Shown one piece after another: positions 33,822-42,109 of a stretch of 64,000 nucleotides of DNA. The translations under genes and the position numbers were made by a program. A model generated the notes under the pieces. That model ran no database searches. It had not been told where the DNA came from and saw only the letters and a list, made by a program, of their open reading frames with translations. Position 1 is the stretch's first letter. Each line of letters opens with the position of its first letter. Source of the DNA: Halonotius aquaticus (lineage in GTDB: Archaea > Halobacteriota > Halobacteria > Halobacteriales > Haloferacaceae); contig NZ_QKNY01000004.1 of the NCBI RefSeq assembly GCF_003605575.1, forward strand, positions 1-64,000, given 5' to 3'.

Positions 33822-34286
33822 CTACTCCGTTCGTTCACCCTGATAGTCGCCGTCGTAGGTTGTCTCGTGGTCGGCTTCGGCGAGGACAAGTTGGCCGATG
33901 CGCGCGCCGTCTTCGATCTCGATGTCGTGATGCACCTCCAGCAGCCCCTCGCCTTTGCCCTCGTAGCCGGCGTCCCAGACCGCCGTGTGTAGCATACAGG
34001 AGTTCCGCATCAGTGACGACCGCGGATAGATGAAGCCAATGTGGCCCTCAGGGATCTGAACGGTTTCGGCGTACTGGAGGACGTACGCTCCTGGATCGAG
34101 CCGAAAAACGCCGTCGTCGGCGTCAATCTCCTGGCGATCGCCGATCGTCTTTCCGTCCCGGCCGATCCGGCCGGCGGTTGTCTGCTCGTAGATCGCGGCG
34201 GCGGTGAGGTCAACGCCGTTGGGTTGGAGTTGGCTGTCGGTGATTGAGGTAAGGTACTCGCCGACGAACGCGCCGGATTCAAACAT
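33822..34286 (-). CDS. dut: dUTPase / dCTP deaminase-family nucleotide hydrolase
   Basis: 154 aa from the ATG at 34286 (MFESGAFVGEYLTSITDSQL). The trimeric dUTPase/Dcd fold is recognised by QLQPNGVDLTAAAIY, IPEGHIGFIYPRSSLMRNSCMLH, AVWDAGYEGKGEG and ARIGQLVLAEAD. Archaeal members remove pyrophosphate from dUTP, deaminate dCTP, or do both; the short length and PRSSLMR motif fit the haloarchaeal dUTPase. It keeps uracil out of DNA. Confidence 0.85.
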   Translation of the reverse strand: MFESGAFVGEYLTSITDSQLQPNGVDLTAAAIYEQTTAGRIGRDGKTIGDRQEIDADDGVFRLDPGAYVLQYAETVQIPEGHIGFIYPRSSLMRNSCMLHTAVWDAGYEGKGEGLLEVHHDIEIEDGARIGQLVLAEADHETTYDGDYQGERTE

Positions 34287-34461
34287 GGCTGAGCGGTCGC
34301 CGGCAACGCCGAAAACAGTACCGGAGCCGGTGGGCTGTGGTCTCATCGTGACCCGTGGCTTGGTGGGTCGAACCCGCTGTAGCAGCCTCCTACCGGCTCT
34401 GATCGGGTTTCTCACGGCATACGCGGGATTTATGTCCGCGTAGGCACGACGAGCGAACGTT

Positions 34462-36435
34462 ATGGGACAGACACTTACAGAAAAAATCCTTGACGATCAC
34501 CTCGTCGAAGGGGAACTCACCCCCGGAGAGGAGATCGGTATCGAAATCGACCAGACCCTCACGCAGGACACGACCGGCACGATGGTCTGGCTGCAGTTCG
34601 AGGCCCTCGGGCTCGAAGACGTCCAGACTGAGCTCGCGGCCCAGTACTGCGACCACCAAACCTACCAGTTCGACTTCAAAAACACCGACGACCACCGCTT
34701 CCTTCGCTCGGCGGCCGGCAAATTCGGCGCGCACTTCTCTCGGCCGGGCAACGGCATCTGCCACAACGTCCACAAGGAGAACTTCGCCGCTCCTGGCAAG
34801 ACGCTGCTGGGTTCGGACAGCCACACGCCGACCCCCGGCGGGCTCGGCCAGCTTGCGATCGGCGCGGGCGGCCTCGATATCGCCGTCGCCATGGGTGGCG
34901 GCCCCTACTACGTTGAGATGCCGGAAGTCGTCAACGTCCGGCTTGAGGGCGAACTCGAAGGGTGGGCCTCCGCGAAGGATGTCATCCTTGAGATGCTGCG
35001 CCGCCTCTCGGTCAAAGGCGGCGTCGGCAAGGTCTTCGAGTATACCGGCCCCGGCGTCGAGTCGCTGACGGTGCCCGAACGGACGACGATCACCAACATG
35101 GGCACCGAGCTCGGTGCCACGTCGTCGATCTTCCCGACCGACGAGCAGACGAAAGATTACCTCGAACGCGTCGGTCGACCCGAGGACTTCGAAAAGCTCG
35201 AACCCGATGCCGACGCCGAGTACGCTGACGAGATCACGATCGATCTCGGCGAACTCGAACCGCTCATCGCCACGCCGAGCATGCCGGACAACGTCGTGCC
35301 CGTTCGCGAGGTCGAAGGCGAGCGCGTCGAGCAGGTCATGATCGGCTCCTGTACGAACGGCAGCTACGAGGACATCCTGCCGGGCGCGAAGATGCTCAAA
35401 GGCCGCGAGGTCGCCAAACACACCGAGATGATCGTCGCCCCTGCTTCGAAACAGTCCGCGGAGATTCTGGCCCGCCAGGGCTGGACGGCCGAGCTGATGG
35501 CCGCCGGGGTCAACTTCTCGGAGGCGACCTGTGGTGCCTGTATCGGGATCGGCCACGTGCCGGCTTCCGACTCCGTCTCGCTGCGAACCTTCAACCGCAA
35601 CTTCGAGGGTCGCTCCGGCATCGAAGACGACAGCGTCTACCTCTGTTCGCCGGAGGTCGCCACCGCCGCGGCGATCAAAGGCGAAATCGTCGATCCGCGT
35701 GATCTCGCCGAGGAACTCGGCGACCTCGAACCGCCGGGCATCGAACTGCCGGAGAGCTACGACGGCTCCGACGCCGACCTCATCAGCCCCGACGAGTCGA
35801 TCGACGACGAACTCATCAAGGGCCCCAACATCGGCGACGTGCCGCTGAAGGACTCCCTGGATGAGACGGTCGGCGGCGAGACCATCCTCAAGATGGAGGA
35901 CAACATCACGACCGACCACATCATCCCCGCGACGGCGGACATCCTGATGTACCGGTCGAACATCGAGAAGCTCTCTGAGTTCACCCTCTCCCGGATTGAC
36001 GACACCTTCGCCGACCGCGCGCTCGAAGCCGATGGCGGCGTCCTCGTTGCCGGCGAGAACTACGGCCAGGGCTCCTCGCGTGAACACGCTGCGCTGTGTC
36101 CGATGTATCTCGGCATCGAGGCTGTCTTCGCCCAGAGTTTCGCCCGGATCCACCGTGCGAACCTGTTCAACTTCGGGATCGTTCCGCTGACGATCGACGA
36201 GGAAACGTACGCCAAGATCGAGCAGGGCGACGACATCGTTGTCGTCGACGACATCGGTGGCGGCGTCCGTGATGGCTCCGAGGAGTTCACCTGCCGTGTC
36301 AACGACGATTGGGAGTTCACGGCCGAACTCCACGCCTCCGAACGCGAGCGGGATATCCTCGCTGCCGGTGGCAAGCTCTCGTGGACGAAACAGCAAGCAA
36401 CCGGCGGCAGCGGTGCCGCACCCGCCGACGACTAA
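34462..36435 (+). CDS. acn: Aconitate hydratase
   Basis: 657 aa. The domains are in the order of mitochondrial-type aconitase: LGSDSHTPTPGGLGQLAIGAG, the iron-sulfur cysteines in IGSCTNGSYEDIL and EATCGACIGIGH, and the C-terminal swivel domain with NYGQGSSREHAALCPMYLG (substrate Ser/Arg) and FGIVPL. It interconverts citrate and isocitrate in the citric acid cycle with a 4Fe-4S cluster. The antisense strand carries a 668-codon frame that is only a by-product of GC-rich codons. Confidence 0.96.
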   Translation: MGQTLTEKILDDHLVEGELTPGEEIGIEIDQTLTQDTTGTMVWLQFEALGLEDVQTELAAQYCDHQTYQFDFKNTDDHRFLRSAAGKFGAHFSRPGNGICHNVHKENFAAPGKTLLGSDSHTPTPGGLGQLAIGAGGLDIAVAMGGGPYYVEMPEVVNVRLEGELEGWASAKDVILEMLRRLSVKGGVGKVFEYTGPGVESLTVPERTTITNMGTELGATSSIFPTDEQTKDYLERVGRPEDFEKLEPDADAEYADEITIDLGELEPLIATPSMPDNVVPVREVEGERVEQVMIGSCTNGSYEDILPGAKMLKGREVAKHTEMIVAPASKQSAEILARQGWTAELMAAGVNFSEATCGACIGIGHVPASDSVSLRTFNRNFEGRSGIEDDSVYLCSPEVATAAAIKGEIVDPRDLAEELGDLEPPGIELPESYDGSDADLISPDESIDDELIKGPNIGDVPLKDSLDETVGGETILKMEDNITTDHIIPATADILMYRSNIEKLSEFTLSRIDDTFADRALEADGGVLVAGENYGQGSSREHAALCPMYLGIEAVFAQSFARIHRANLFNFGIVPLTIDEETYAKIEQGDDIVVVDDIGGGVRDGSEEFTCRVNDDWEFTAELHASERERDILAAGGKLSWTKQQATGGSGAAPADD

Positions 36436-36657
36436 ACAGCGCGCTCCCCGGTTCGATTTTTATTACCTCCCACGACGGTGAGACGTTGCTCTATCGCGTC
36501 GTTGACTTTTGTGTGCTACTGTGGCATGTATAGTGCAAACGGGAGCGTTTCGTGTGGAGCTATCTCCTGTGGCGTTGGTTGTTGGGTGCGCTTGTCCCAT
36601 CGTTGCCTTCGAGACATCACGACTCAAAATATCACTTTTGATTCTCAGGGCAAAATC

Positions 36658-36666
36658 TATTTATAT
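36658..36666 (+). promoter_or_regulatory. TATA box of candidate small RNA 1
   Basis: tatttatat, a near-ideal haloarchaeal TATA element. Its centre is about 27 bases before the hairpin at 36686-36715. No start codon of a plausible protein follows. Confidence 0.5.
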
Positions 36667-36685
36667 CTCTCCCGCCGATATCACA

Positions 36686-36765
36686 GTAGTCCCTTGATGC
36701 AATCAAGGCGACTACCCCCCAACTGAACAGGTGTGGAAGTTCCCCCACTTCCCTTCCTTCGCAGT
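36686..36765 (+). ncRNA. Candidate small RNA with 5' hairpin
   Basis: Begins with an inverted repeat (gtagtc-ccttgat / atcaagg-cgactac, one bulged base, 36686-36715) at the position where transcription should start. A second hairpin, ggaagt/acttcc, lies at 36735-36752. The 3' end is not defined by the sequence; the coordinate given is approximate. Transcription itself is inferred from the TATA box only. Confidence 0.3.
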
Positions 36766-36893
36766 TTTCTACACACCCCAGCCGACGCATTGTCGATCGT
36801 CCTGTAGCCAAGTTTGTCTCCCTGAGAGAGCGACTCGTTCGCTGGTGCTCTGTTTCACCCGAAATTATCTAATGTGATATTCTCGGCGGCAGG

Positions 36894-36902
36894 TATTTAT
36901 AT
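36894..36902 (+). promoter_or_regulatory. TATA box of candidate small RNA 2
   Basis: tatttatat within gtatttatattcc, a 13-base string repeated exactly upstream of the hairpin at 45234. The expected start site is close to 36925. Confidence 0.5.
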
Positions 36903-36922
36903 TCCACTCGCCAACCAATGAG

Positions 36923-37000
36923 TGTCGCCACCGACGTAACGGCGACATTGACCCCCCTAGAACCCCGCTACCCCACTGAACATGGTGGTAGCACTGCAAT
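36923..37000 (+). ncRNA. Candidate small RNA (or short leaderless gene)
   Basis: A perfect 7-bp inverted repeat (tgtcgcc/ggcgaca, 36923-36947) sits at the expected start site, and a second (gctacc/ggtagc, 36967-36992) follows. A 66-codon frame starts at 36918, but its Thr/Ser-rich, weakly acidic product does not look haloarchaeal, and its ATG lies before the predicted start site. Confidence 0.28.
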
Positions 37001-37125
37001 CTTACTTGCAACCCCCCTTTCGGAACAACTCACATCGACGAGTGACACCAGTCTCGTAGCTAAAACTGTCAGCACTGCCGCGTCTAATCAAGCGACAAGA
37101 TCGCACCCGTCGGCTTGAGGCCTCC

Positions 37126-37356
37126 TTACTCGGTCAGTGGCAACAGCACACCGAAAATAAACGGCGACAGCAACCCGATCAGGATGCCAAGCAGTTCGAT
37201 ATCGAACAGCAGTGCGCGCTCCCAGTCCGGCACCGTCAGCCCCGCGGCGGTCAGCCCCAGCTCACCGAGGGCCCCAATCGCAAACAGCGCGACCCCAATC
37301 AGGAAGCCGCGTTTCGTGAGGACTGAGTAGTCCAGTTCACCGTATCGTCCAGCCAT
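37126..37356 (-). CDS. Small membrane protein with two transmembrane helices
   Basis: 76 aa from the ATG at 37356 (MAGRYGELDYSVLTKRGF). Helices are at about 17-37 (IGVALFAIGALGELGLTAAG) and 50-73 (LLFDIELLGILIGLLSPFIF). Small proteins of this shape are common in haloarchaea. It is downstream of the halorhodopsin gene on the same strand by about 100 bases; a functional link is not shown. Confidence 0.7.
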   Translation of the reverse strand: MAGRYGELDYSVLTKRGFLIGVALFAIGALGELGLTAAGLTVPDWERALLFDIELLGILIGLLSPFIFGVLLPLTE

Positions 37357-37456
37357 ATTCGTCACTGGTGGCTGCAGCGATAAAATGCGTTTCGTTGCCT
37401 CGTTGCCGTCGATACGCGAAAAACATGGAACCGCAAGCCGGGTCCGACGTGTGTCG

Positions 37457-38287
37457 TCAGTCAGCCGACGAGACCGAACCGAGTGAGCCGCCGGCGATAC
37501 TCCCGATCACGTTCTGATTGGCAGTCACCCATCGCAGCAGGAGGAACGCGAAGATGTACTTCGCGCCGACATCCAGCAGGCTGTAGGCCCAGGAGGTCTG
37601 GGTGGTTCCGAGCACGGCCAGCCCTTCAGAGCCGACCGCCCAGACGACCGGGTAAGCCAGCCACAGGGTGACAGTGAGGGTTTTCAGCGTGCTAAAGATC
37701 TCCGCGGTGCCGGCAGCCTGTGCATCTTTGGGCCACTCCACAAGGAGGATGTAGATGACGGCCACGAAGAACGCACAGCTGATGAGATACCAAAACCAGC
37801 GCAGCAGCAGTGAAGAGGTGGTCAACGCGGCGGCAAGCCCGGTGATACACATCCCGATATCCATCACGACAGCGGTGAAGAGCTTCGTCAGGTTGGTGCC
37901 CGCCAGCAGGCCAAGCGCGATGAGAATCATCGGTGTCGACAGCGCCCATGTGAGGTATCGACCCCACATAATAAGCACATCTTCCGAGCCGCCGCCGGGA
38001 TAGGGAACGTTAATGACGCCGACTGTCAGCCCCGACACGAGGCCGGTGTAGCTCGAAATCGAGACAAGCGGAACCATCATCGTCGCCACGAAGATCAACT
38101 GGGCACGCGAATCCGACACGTTTCGTCCCATATACACGAACAGAAGGATCGCAAGCCCAGCTAAGGCAATATTGACCCAAAACGAGGCCGACAGCGATGT
38201 GTTTCCTGCGATCTGTGCGAACAACTCCGATTGTGTGAAATCGGTTGTCAGTGCGACCGCCGGTGGGGCTGCTGTGAGTGCTGCCAT
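37457..38287 (-). CDS. hop: Halorhodopsin, light-driven chloride pump
   Basis: 276 aa from the ATG at 38287 (MAALTAAPPAVA). Seven transmembrane helices. Helix C reads MWGRYLTWALSTPMILIALG, with Thr and Ala where bacteriorhodopsin has its proton-acceptor and donor aspartates, which is the chloride-pump (TSA) pattern. Helix G carries the retinal lysine in SLLDVGAKYIFAFLLLRW. The BC loop YPGGGSEDVLIMW is also halorhodopsin-like. It imports chloride under light to maintain osmotic balance. The gene is divergent from a Bat-like regulator. Confidence 0.96.
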   Translation of the reverse strand: MAALTAAPPAVALTTDFTQSELFAQIAGNTSLSASFWVNIALAGLAILLFVYMGRNVSDSRAQLIFVATMMVPLVSISSYTGLVSGLTVGVINVPYPGGGSEDVLIMWGRYLTWALSTPMILIALGLLAGTNLTKLFTAVVMDIGMCITGLAAALTTSSLLLRWFWYLISCAFFVAVIYILLVEWPKDAQAAGTAEIFSTLKTLTVTLWLAYPVVWAVGSEGLAVLGTTQTSWAYSLLDVGAKYIFAFLLLRWVTANQNVIGSIAGGSLGSVSSAD

Positions 38288-38407
38288 AATCCATTTGTCC
38301 CATCGATCGGTGACCACTAAAATTGATTGGATATTCCGCAAGTACTATTTCAAAAACTGATACACCAACGCCGCGACGCACACGCCGGCAACGTCGTCGT
38401 CACCGGA

Positions 38408-38499
38408 TTGCGACCACCATCGCCACTGAGTTGCCACCACCGTCGCCACTGAGTTGCTACCCCTGTCGCCACAGGAGTACCACCGCCGTCGTTCCCGGT
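38408..38499. repeat. 23-bp tandem repeat array between hop and the Bat-like gene
   Basis: Four head-to-tail 23-base units. The first two (38408-38430, 38431-38453) differ by two bases; the third and fourth (38454-38476, 38477-38499) are more diverged. Each contains a cgcc/gtcg-type core followed by cact or caca. The array ends about 40 bases before the regulator start codon. Confidence 0.75.
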
Positions 38500-38539
38500 T
38501 CGCCGTAGCTATTTACCTGTCCGATTCCAACCGGCAGGT

Positions 38540-40519
38540 ATGTCCGCACCGCGAGTGTTAGTGGTCTCTTCGTCCGATACCGACGATCGGTTGACCGACG
38601 CGCTTGCGGCCGCCGGCTGTGATGTACAGACCGCTGACACCGCCACGGCCGCTCTGGGGATGCTCGGCACGACAGCCATCGACTGTCTGATCAGCGAGTA
38701 CACCCTCCCCGGCGACGACGGCCTTGCGTTGCGCTCGGCTGTCCGACAGCTCGATCCCGACCTGCCGTTCGTCTTGGTCACCGATGCCGACAAGGACGAG
38801 CTCCCGCTGTCGTTTGAAGCTGATATCGACCGCTACGTCCACAACAATGGCGCAGACACGACCGAGCGGCTCCTTGCGGTGCTACCGTCTTCCACCGGCA
38901 CCGACACGGAACCAACCCCACAACCGGATGTCACCGACCACGAACCCGACGCGGCGGAGCTACAGCGTGCGATCGAGGCCGCGCCGATCGGCGTCAGTCT
39001 GACCGACCCCTCGCTGCCGGATAACCCGCTTGTCTACGTCAACGACACCTGGGGTGAGTTCACCGGCTACGATGCCGAGGAGACGCTCGGCCGAAACCCA
39101 CGGCTGCTCCAGGGGCTTGGTACCGATCCAGAGACGACGGCACAGCTGGCGTCGGCGATCGACAACGAGGAGCCGACGACCGTCGAGGTGCGGAACTACC
39201 GGAAAGACGGCACCCCGTTTTGGAACGAGCTGACGATCGCGCCGATCCACGACGAGGACGGCGAACTCACCCACTACGTCGGCTTCCAGATCGACGTCAC
39301 CGACCGCCGGGAGGCCACCGAAATCGCCGCCGACCGCGCCGACAAGCTCAGCCAGCACCGCCGGACGCTTCGTCGCCTCCTTGATCGGGTCGACGGGCTG
39401 CTCCGTGAGGTCTCGGGCGTGCTGTTGGATGCCACCGATCGTGAGGTGATCGAACACCGCGTCTGTGAGGCTATCGCCGCCGAGCCGGGCTACACCGCCG
39501 GCTGGATCGGTTGCGTCGACGACGAGTCGTTTACGATCACCGCCAGCAGCGGCTGTTCGCTTCCATCGTCGGTGTCGATCTCGGCGTTGGCACCCCCGAT
39601 TCAGACCGCCATCGAGACCAACGAGCCGCGGCGATGTTCCGACTGTGCCGACGGTGAACTCGCTCCCGAGGCAGTCGACGCCGAGTGCCTGCTTGTCATC
39701 CCGCTGTGTTACGGCGACCGTCGGTACGGGCTGCTCGGCGTCTACGCGGACGATGCGGAACTTCTCGACGATAGAGAACAGACCATCCTCGCCTCCCTCG
39801 CCAAGATGATCGCCAACGGGATCCACGCCGTTGAGACGACTCGGGTGCTCACGACCGACCAGGTCACCGAACTCCAGATCGACATCCGTGATCGAACGTT
39901 CCCGCTGTCACAGATCGCCGACACGCTTGGGACGCCGGTCGAACGCGTCGGGACGACCCGCGCCAGCGACGGCCGCTGTGAGTGGTATCTCGCCGCCGAG
40001 TCCTGTGATGTCCCAACAACAGAGTTGGAATCCCTCTCGTTCGTGAGCGACGCCCGCACGGTCTCGGCCACCAACGCAGAACGCACGGTGGCGGTGACTG
40101 TCGAGACCACGGCTCCCGGGGAGCTGTTGGCCGACCACGGCGCGGTGATCACCGGCATCACGGCGACTGCCGACGGCGCAGTGCTGACCGTCGAGACCCC
40201 GCCGGAGCGGGATGTGCGGTCGCTGCTTGAGGTGCTTGGCGACGCCTACGATGGGGTTGACCTGCGGGCGCGCACCCAGCGCGACCGCCGTGACCGCCGG
40301 CTCAACGAGGTGACCGCCGAGATCGACGAGCGGCTCACCGACCGTCAACAGGAGGCCCTTGAGGCGGCGGCCCTCAACGGCTACTTCGAGTGGCCACGAC
40401 CGGTCGATGGCGCTGAGATCGCCGACACGATGGATATCACCCGCCAGACATTCCACCAACACCTCCGGGCCGCCCAGCGGAAACTTGTCTCTGCGTACGT
40501 CGACGCCGACGACCGGTAG
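38540..40519 (+). CDS. bat: Bat-like multidomain regulator: receiver-like, PAS, GAF and HTH
   Basis: 659 aa. The receiver-like domain (1-120) has LISEYTLPGDDG, with Glu at the phospho-acceptor place. The PAS domain (about 130-255) is LOV-like in sequence (VYVNDTWGEFTGYDAEETLG) but reads GRNPRLLQG where photoactive LOV has GRNCRFLQ. A GAF domain follows (about 290-420), then a regulatory domain and a C-terminal bacterio-opsin-activator HTH (LTDRQQEALEAAALNGYFEW ... DITRQTFHQHLRAAQRKL). Bat proteins activate opsin, brp and carotenoid genes. Its position divergent from hop suggests control of halorhodopsin. Confidence 0.88.
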   Translation: MSAPRVLVVSSSDTDDRLTDALAAAGCDVQTADTATAALGMLGTTAIDCLISEYTLPGDDGLALRSAVRQLDPDLPFVLVTDADKDELPLSFEADIDRYVHNNGADTTERLLAVLPSSTGTDTEPTPQPDVTDHEPDAAELQRAIEAAPIGVSLTDPSLPDNPLVYVNDTWGEFTGYDAEETLGRNPRLLQGLGTDPETTAQLASAIDNEEPTTVEVRNYRKDGTPFWNELTIAPIHDEDGELTHYVGFQIDVTDRREATEIAADRADKLSQHRRTLRRLLDRVDGLLREVSGVLLDATDREVIEHRVCEAIAAEPGYTAGWIGCVDDESFTITASSGCSLPSSVSISALAPPIQTAIETNEPRRCSDCADGELAPEAVDAECLLVIPLCYGDRRYGLLGVYADDAELLDDREQTILASLAKMIANGIHAVETTRVLTTDQVTELQIDIRDRTFPLSQIADTLGTPVERVGTTRASDGRCEWYLAAESCDVPTTELESLSFVSDARTVSATNAERTVAVTVETTAPGELLADHGAVITGITATADGAVLTVETPPERDVRSLLEVLGDAYDGVDLRARTQRDRRDRRLNEVTAEIDERLTDRQQEALEAAALNGYFEWPRPVDGAEIADTMDITRQTFHQHLRAAQRKLVSAYVDADDR

Positions 40520-40602
40520 GTCGTTGCTGTCGCCGAGTGGGCCGCCGGTGCCCCGTGAGCCAGCGTCTTTTTATTTCCCGCCGTGTAGCTGCACATGTAG
40601 CT

Positions 40603-41100
40603 GTGGCGACATCGATCACCCCGGGCGAGGACAGCCCGCTGATACGGGAGGCCACCCGCGCTGACCTGCTGTCGATCTACCGGATCGAAACGCAGGTCTT
40701 CGAGCAGCCGTGGCCCTATCCTGCCTTCGAGGGGTTTCTCACCGAGCCGAACTTTCTGGTTGCTGCGACCAATGGCTCGATCGCCGGCTTCATTGTCGCC
40801 GACGTGACGCCGACCTACGGCCGTGATCTCGGCCATATCAAGGATCTTGCCGTCCACCCGACGGCGCAGGGCAACGGAATCGGTCGTCGTCTCCTTCAGC
40901 GGGCGGTGTTGGGGCTGACAGTCGAGGGCGTCGGCCGGATCAAACTCGAAGTCCGCGAACACAACAGCCGCGCCCGAGGGCTCTACCGCTCGGAGGGCTT
41001 TGAGCCGGTCACCCGTCTCTCGGGGTATTACGACGACGGCGAGGATGCTATCGTGATGGCGAAACAGCCGGAGCGAACGCACATATTCGATACGGAATAG
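40603..41100 (+). CDS. rimI: RimI-type N-acetyltransferase
   Basis: 165 aa from a GTG at 40603 (VATSITPGEDSP), which lies about 30 bases after a TATA-like tttttattt and therefore fits a leaderless transcript. The longer frame upstream is not haloarchaeal in composition. The GNAT motif is IKDLAVHPTAQGNGIGRRLL, and the RimI end is KLEVREHNSRARGLYRSEGF. It acetylates N-terminal residues, classically of a ribosomal protein and in archaea of many proteins. Confidence 0.9.
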   Translation: MATSITPGEDSPLIREATRADLLSIYRIETQVFEQPWPYPAFEGFLTEPNFLVAATNGSIAGFIVADVTPTYGRDLGHIKDLAVHPTAQGNGIGRRLLQRAVLGLTVEGVGRIKLEVREHNSRARGLYRSEGFEPVTRLSGYYDDGEDAIVMAKQPERTHIFDTE

Positions 41101-41182
41101 CACAGTCGGATCGTTGTGCGCGGGTACTGTGCAGCCGCCAATCGAGCAGTGCTGTTTTGTCGCTGTCGGCGCTACCTGCTCT

Positions 41183-41560
41183 ATGAGCTATCTGTGTCCG
41201 GTCTGTGCGGCTCCCTTCGGCGGCGGCGAGCCGTTGGCCGACCATCTTGCGGTCAGCGCGATCCTCCACGGCGGCGACCACGAGGCCTGGTTGGACGATA
41301 CCGTCGCCGACTGGGACGGGCTCTCGCGGGCTGCTCTCGGCGAGCGCGTCGTCGACCACGCCGAAACGACTGATGACCACGAGCATGTTGGCGACCACAG
41401 CCACAGCGATCCCGAACCCGCGAGTGGCCTGCCAAACGGGATCGATGGCGGGGCGTCGGCACACAACGCCGCTGACAGCACCCTCGACGCCGACGCCCAG
41501 GCGATCATCGAGGAAGCCCGCGAATTCACCCGCGAGATGCAGGGCGAGGACGAACAATAA
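41183..41560 (+). CDS. Small conserved protein with zinc-finger-like N-terminus
   Basis: 125 aa from the ATG at 41183 (MSYLCPVCAAPFGGGEPLAD). A CxxC pair with downstream His residues (ADHLAVSAILHGGDH) suggests a zinc site. The C-terminus is an acidic helix (AQAIIEEAREFTREMQGEDE). It resembles DUF5810 proteins from memory. It lies just upstream of the gene at 41592 in the same direction. Confidence 0.75.
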   Translation: MSYLCPVCAAPFGGGEPLADHLAVSAILHGGDHEAWLDDTVADWDGLSRAALGERVVDHAETTDDHEHVGDHSHSDPEPASGLPNGIDGGASAHNAADSTLDADAQAIIEEAREFTREMQGEDEQ

Positions 41561-41591
41561 GAGTCCTACCGCGGCAGCGACTTGGATCGGT

Positions 41592-42032
41592 ATGGAAACT
41601 GATGGCGTCTACGCTCCCGAGACAGTCGATGCGGCCGAGGAAGTCTACGAGTCGCTGGGATCGACCGCCCAGATCGTCGTCAAGGAGACGGCGAAGGCGA
41701 TGGAATTTGCGCCCGAGGAGTACGACGACCGTGTCACGAGCGATGTGATCGAAACCGCTCGCCACGCGCTGTTTGCCTCCCTGTTGGAGGTTCACCACGG
41801 CGACCGCGCGGCCTTCGAGTCGTGGTGTGACGATCACCCGGATTACAGTGTCGAGACGCTCGGCAGCGACGACGTTCCGTCAGTCGTCTGGCACCCAGTC
41901 CCGTTCGCCGAGACGGTTGTTGCGGCAACGTATCAGAACGAACCCGATGCGGCCGCGGCGACGGTTCGGCGACGAGCGTTTGGCGAGCAGTACCGACCGG
42001 CCTTCGAGGCGACCGACGACGAGATGGAGTGA
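41592..42032 (+). CDS. Conserved haloarchaeal protein
   Basis: 146 aa from the ATG at 41592 ([20 protein letters not shown]). It is helical and acidic, with [21 protein letters not shown] and a C-terminal [20 protein letters not shown]. It resembles DUF5809 from memory; function unknown. It is 31 bases downstream of the zinc-finger gene and 77 upstream of aIF2 gamma. Confidence 0.75.
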   Translation: METDGVYAPETVDAAEEVYESLGSTAQIVVKETAKAMEFAPEEYDDRVTSDVIETARHALFASLLEVHHGDRAAFESWCDDHPDYSVETLGSDDVPSVVWHPVPFAETVVAATYQNEPDAAAATVRRRAFGEQYRPAFEATDDEME

Positions 42033-42096
42033 CGGGACGCACCCAGAACAGCACCTTTATCAGTCGTTCAGGGCGAACTTTTGGTAGAACTACTCT

Positions 42097-42104
42097 GAGG
42101 AGGT
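42097..42104 (+). promoter_or_regulatory. Strong Shine-Dalgarno sequence deciding a GTG start
   Basis: gaggaggt ends 5 bases before the GTG at 42110. Most genes here lack such a site, so this fixes the aIF2 gamma start and argues against the longer frame from 42029. Confidence 0.8.
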
Positions 42105-42109
42105 CAATA

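Larger units (their letters stand above)
36436..37125. other. Gene-poor region, 690 bp, with two structured candidate transcripts
   Basis: Less GC-rich than its surroundings. No convincing protein gene: the short frames have neither haloarchaeal amino-acid composition nor start signals. It contains two strong TATA boxes with the same core (tatttatat at 36658-36666 and 36894-36902), each followed about 27 bases later by an inverted repeat. These are listed separately. Confidence 0.55.

Noticed and set aside
34390-36396. 668-codon open frame opposite the aconitase gene
   Set aside because: Antisense shadow produced by GC-rich codon use; the aconitase frame has all catalytic motifs, and the antisense product has none.
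36918-37118. 66-codon frame starting shortly after a strong TATA box
   Set aside because: The ATG lies before the predicted transcription start, and the Thr/Ser-rich, neutral product is unlike proteins of this genome; a small RNA seems more likely.
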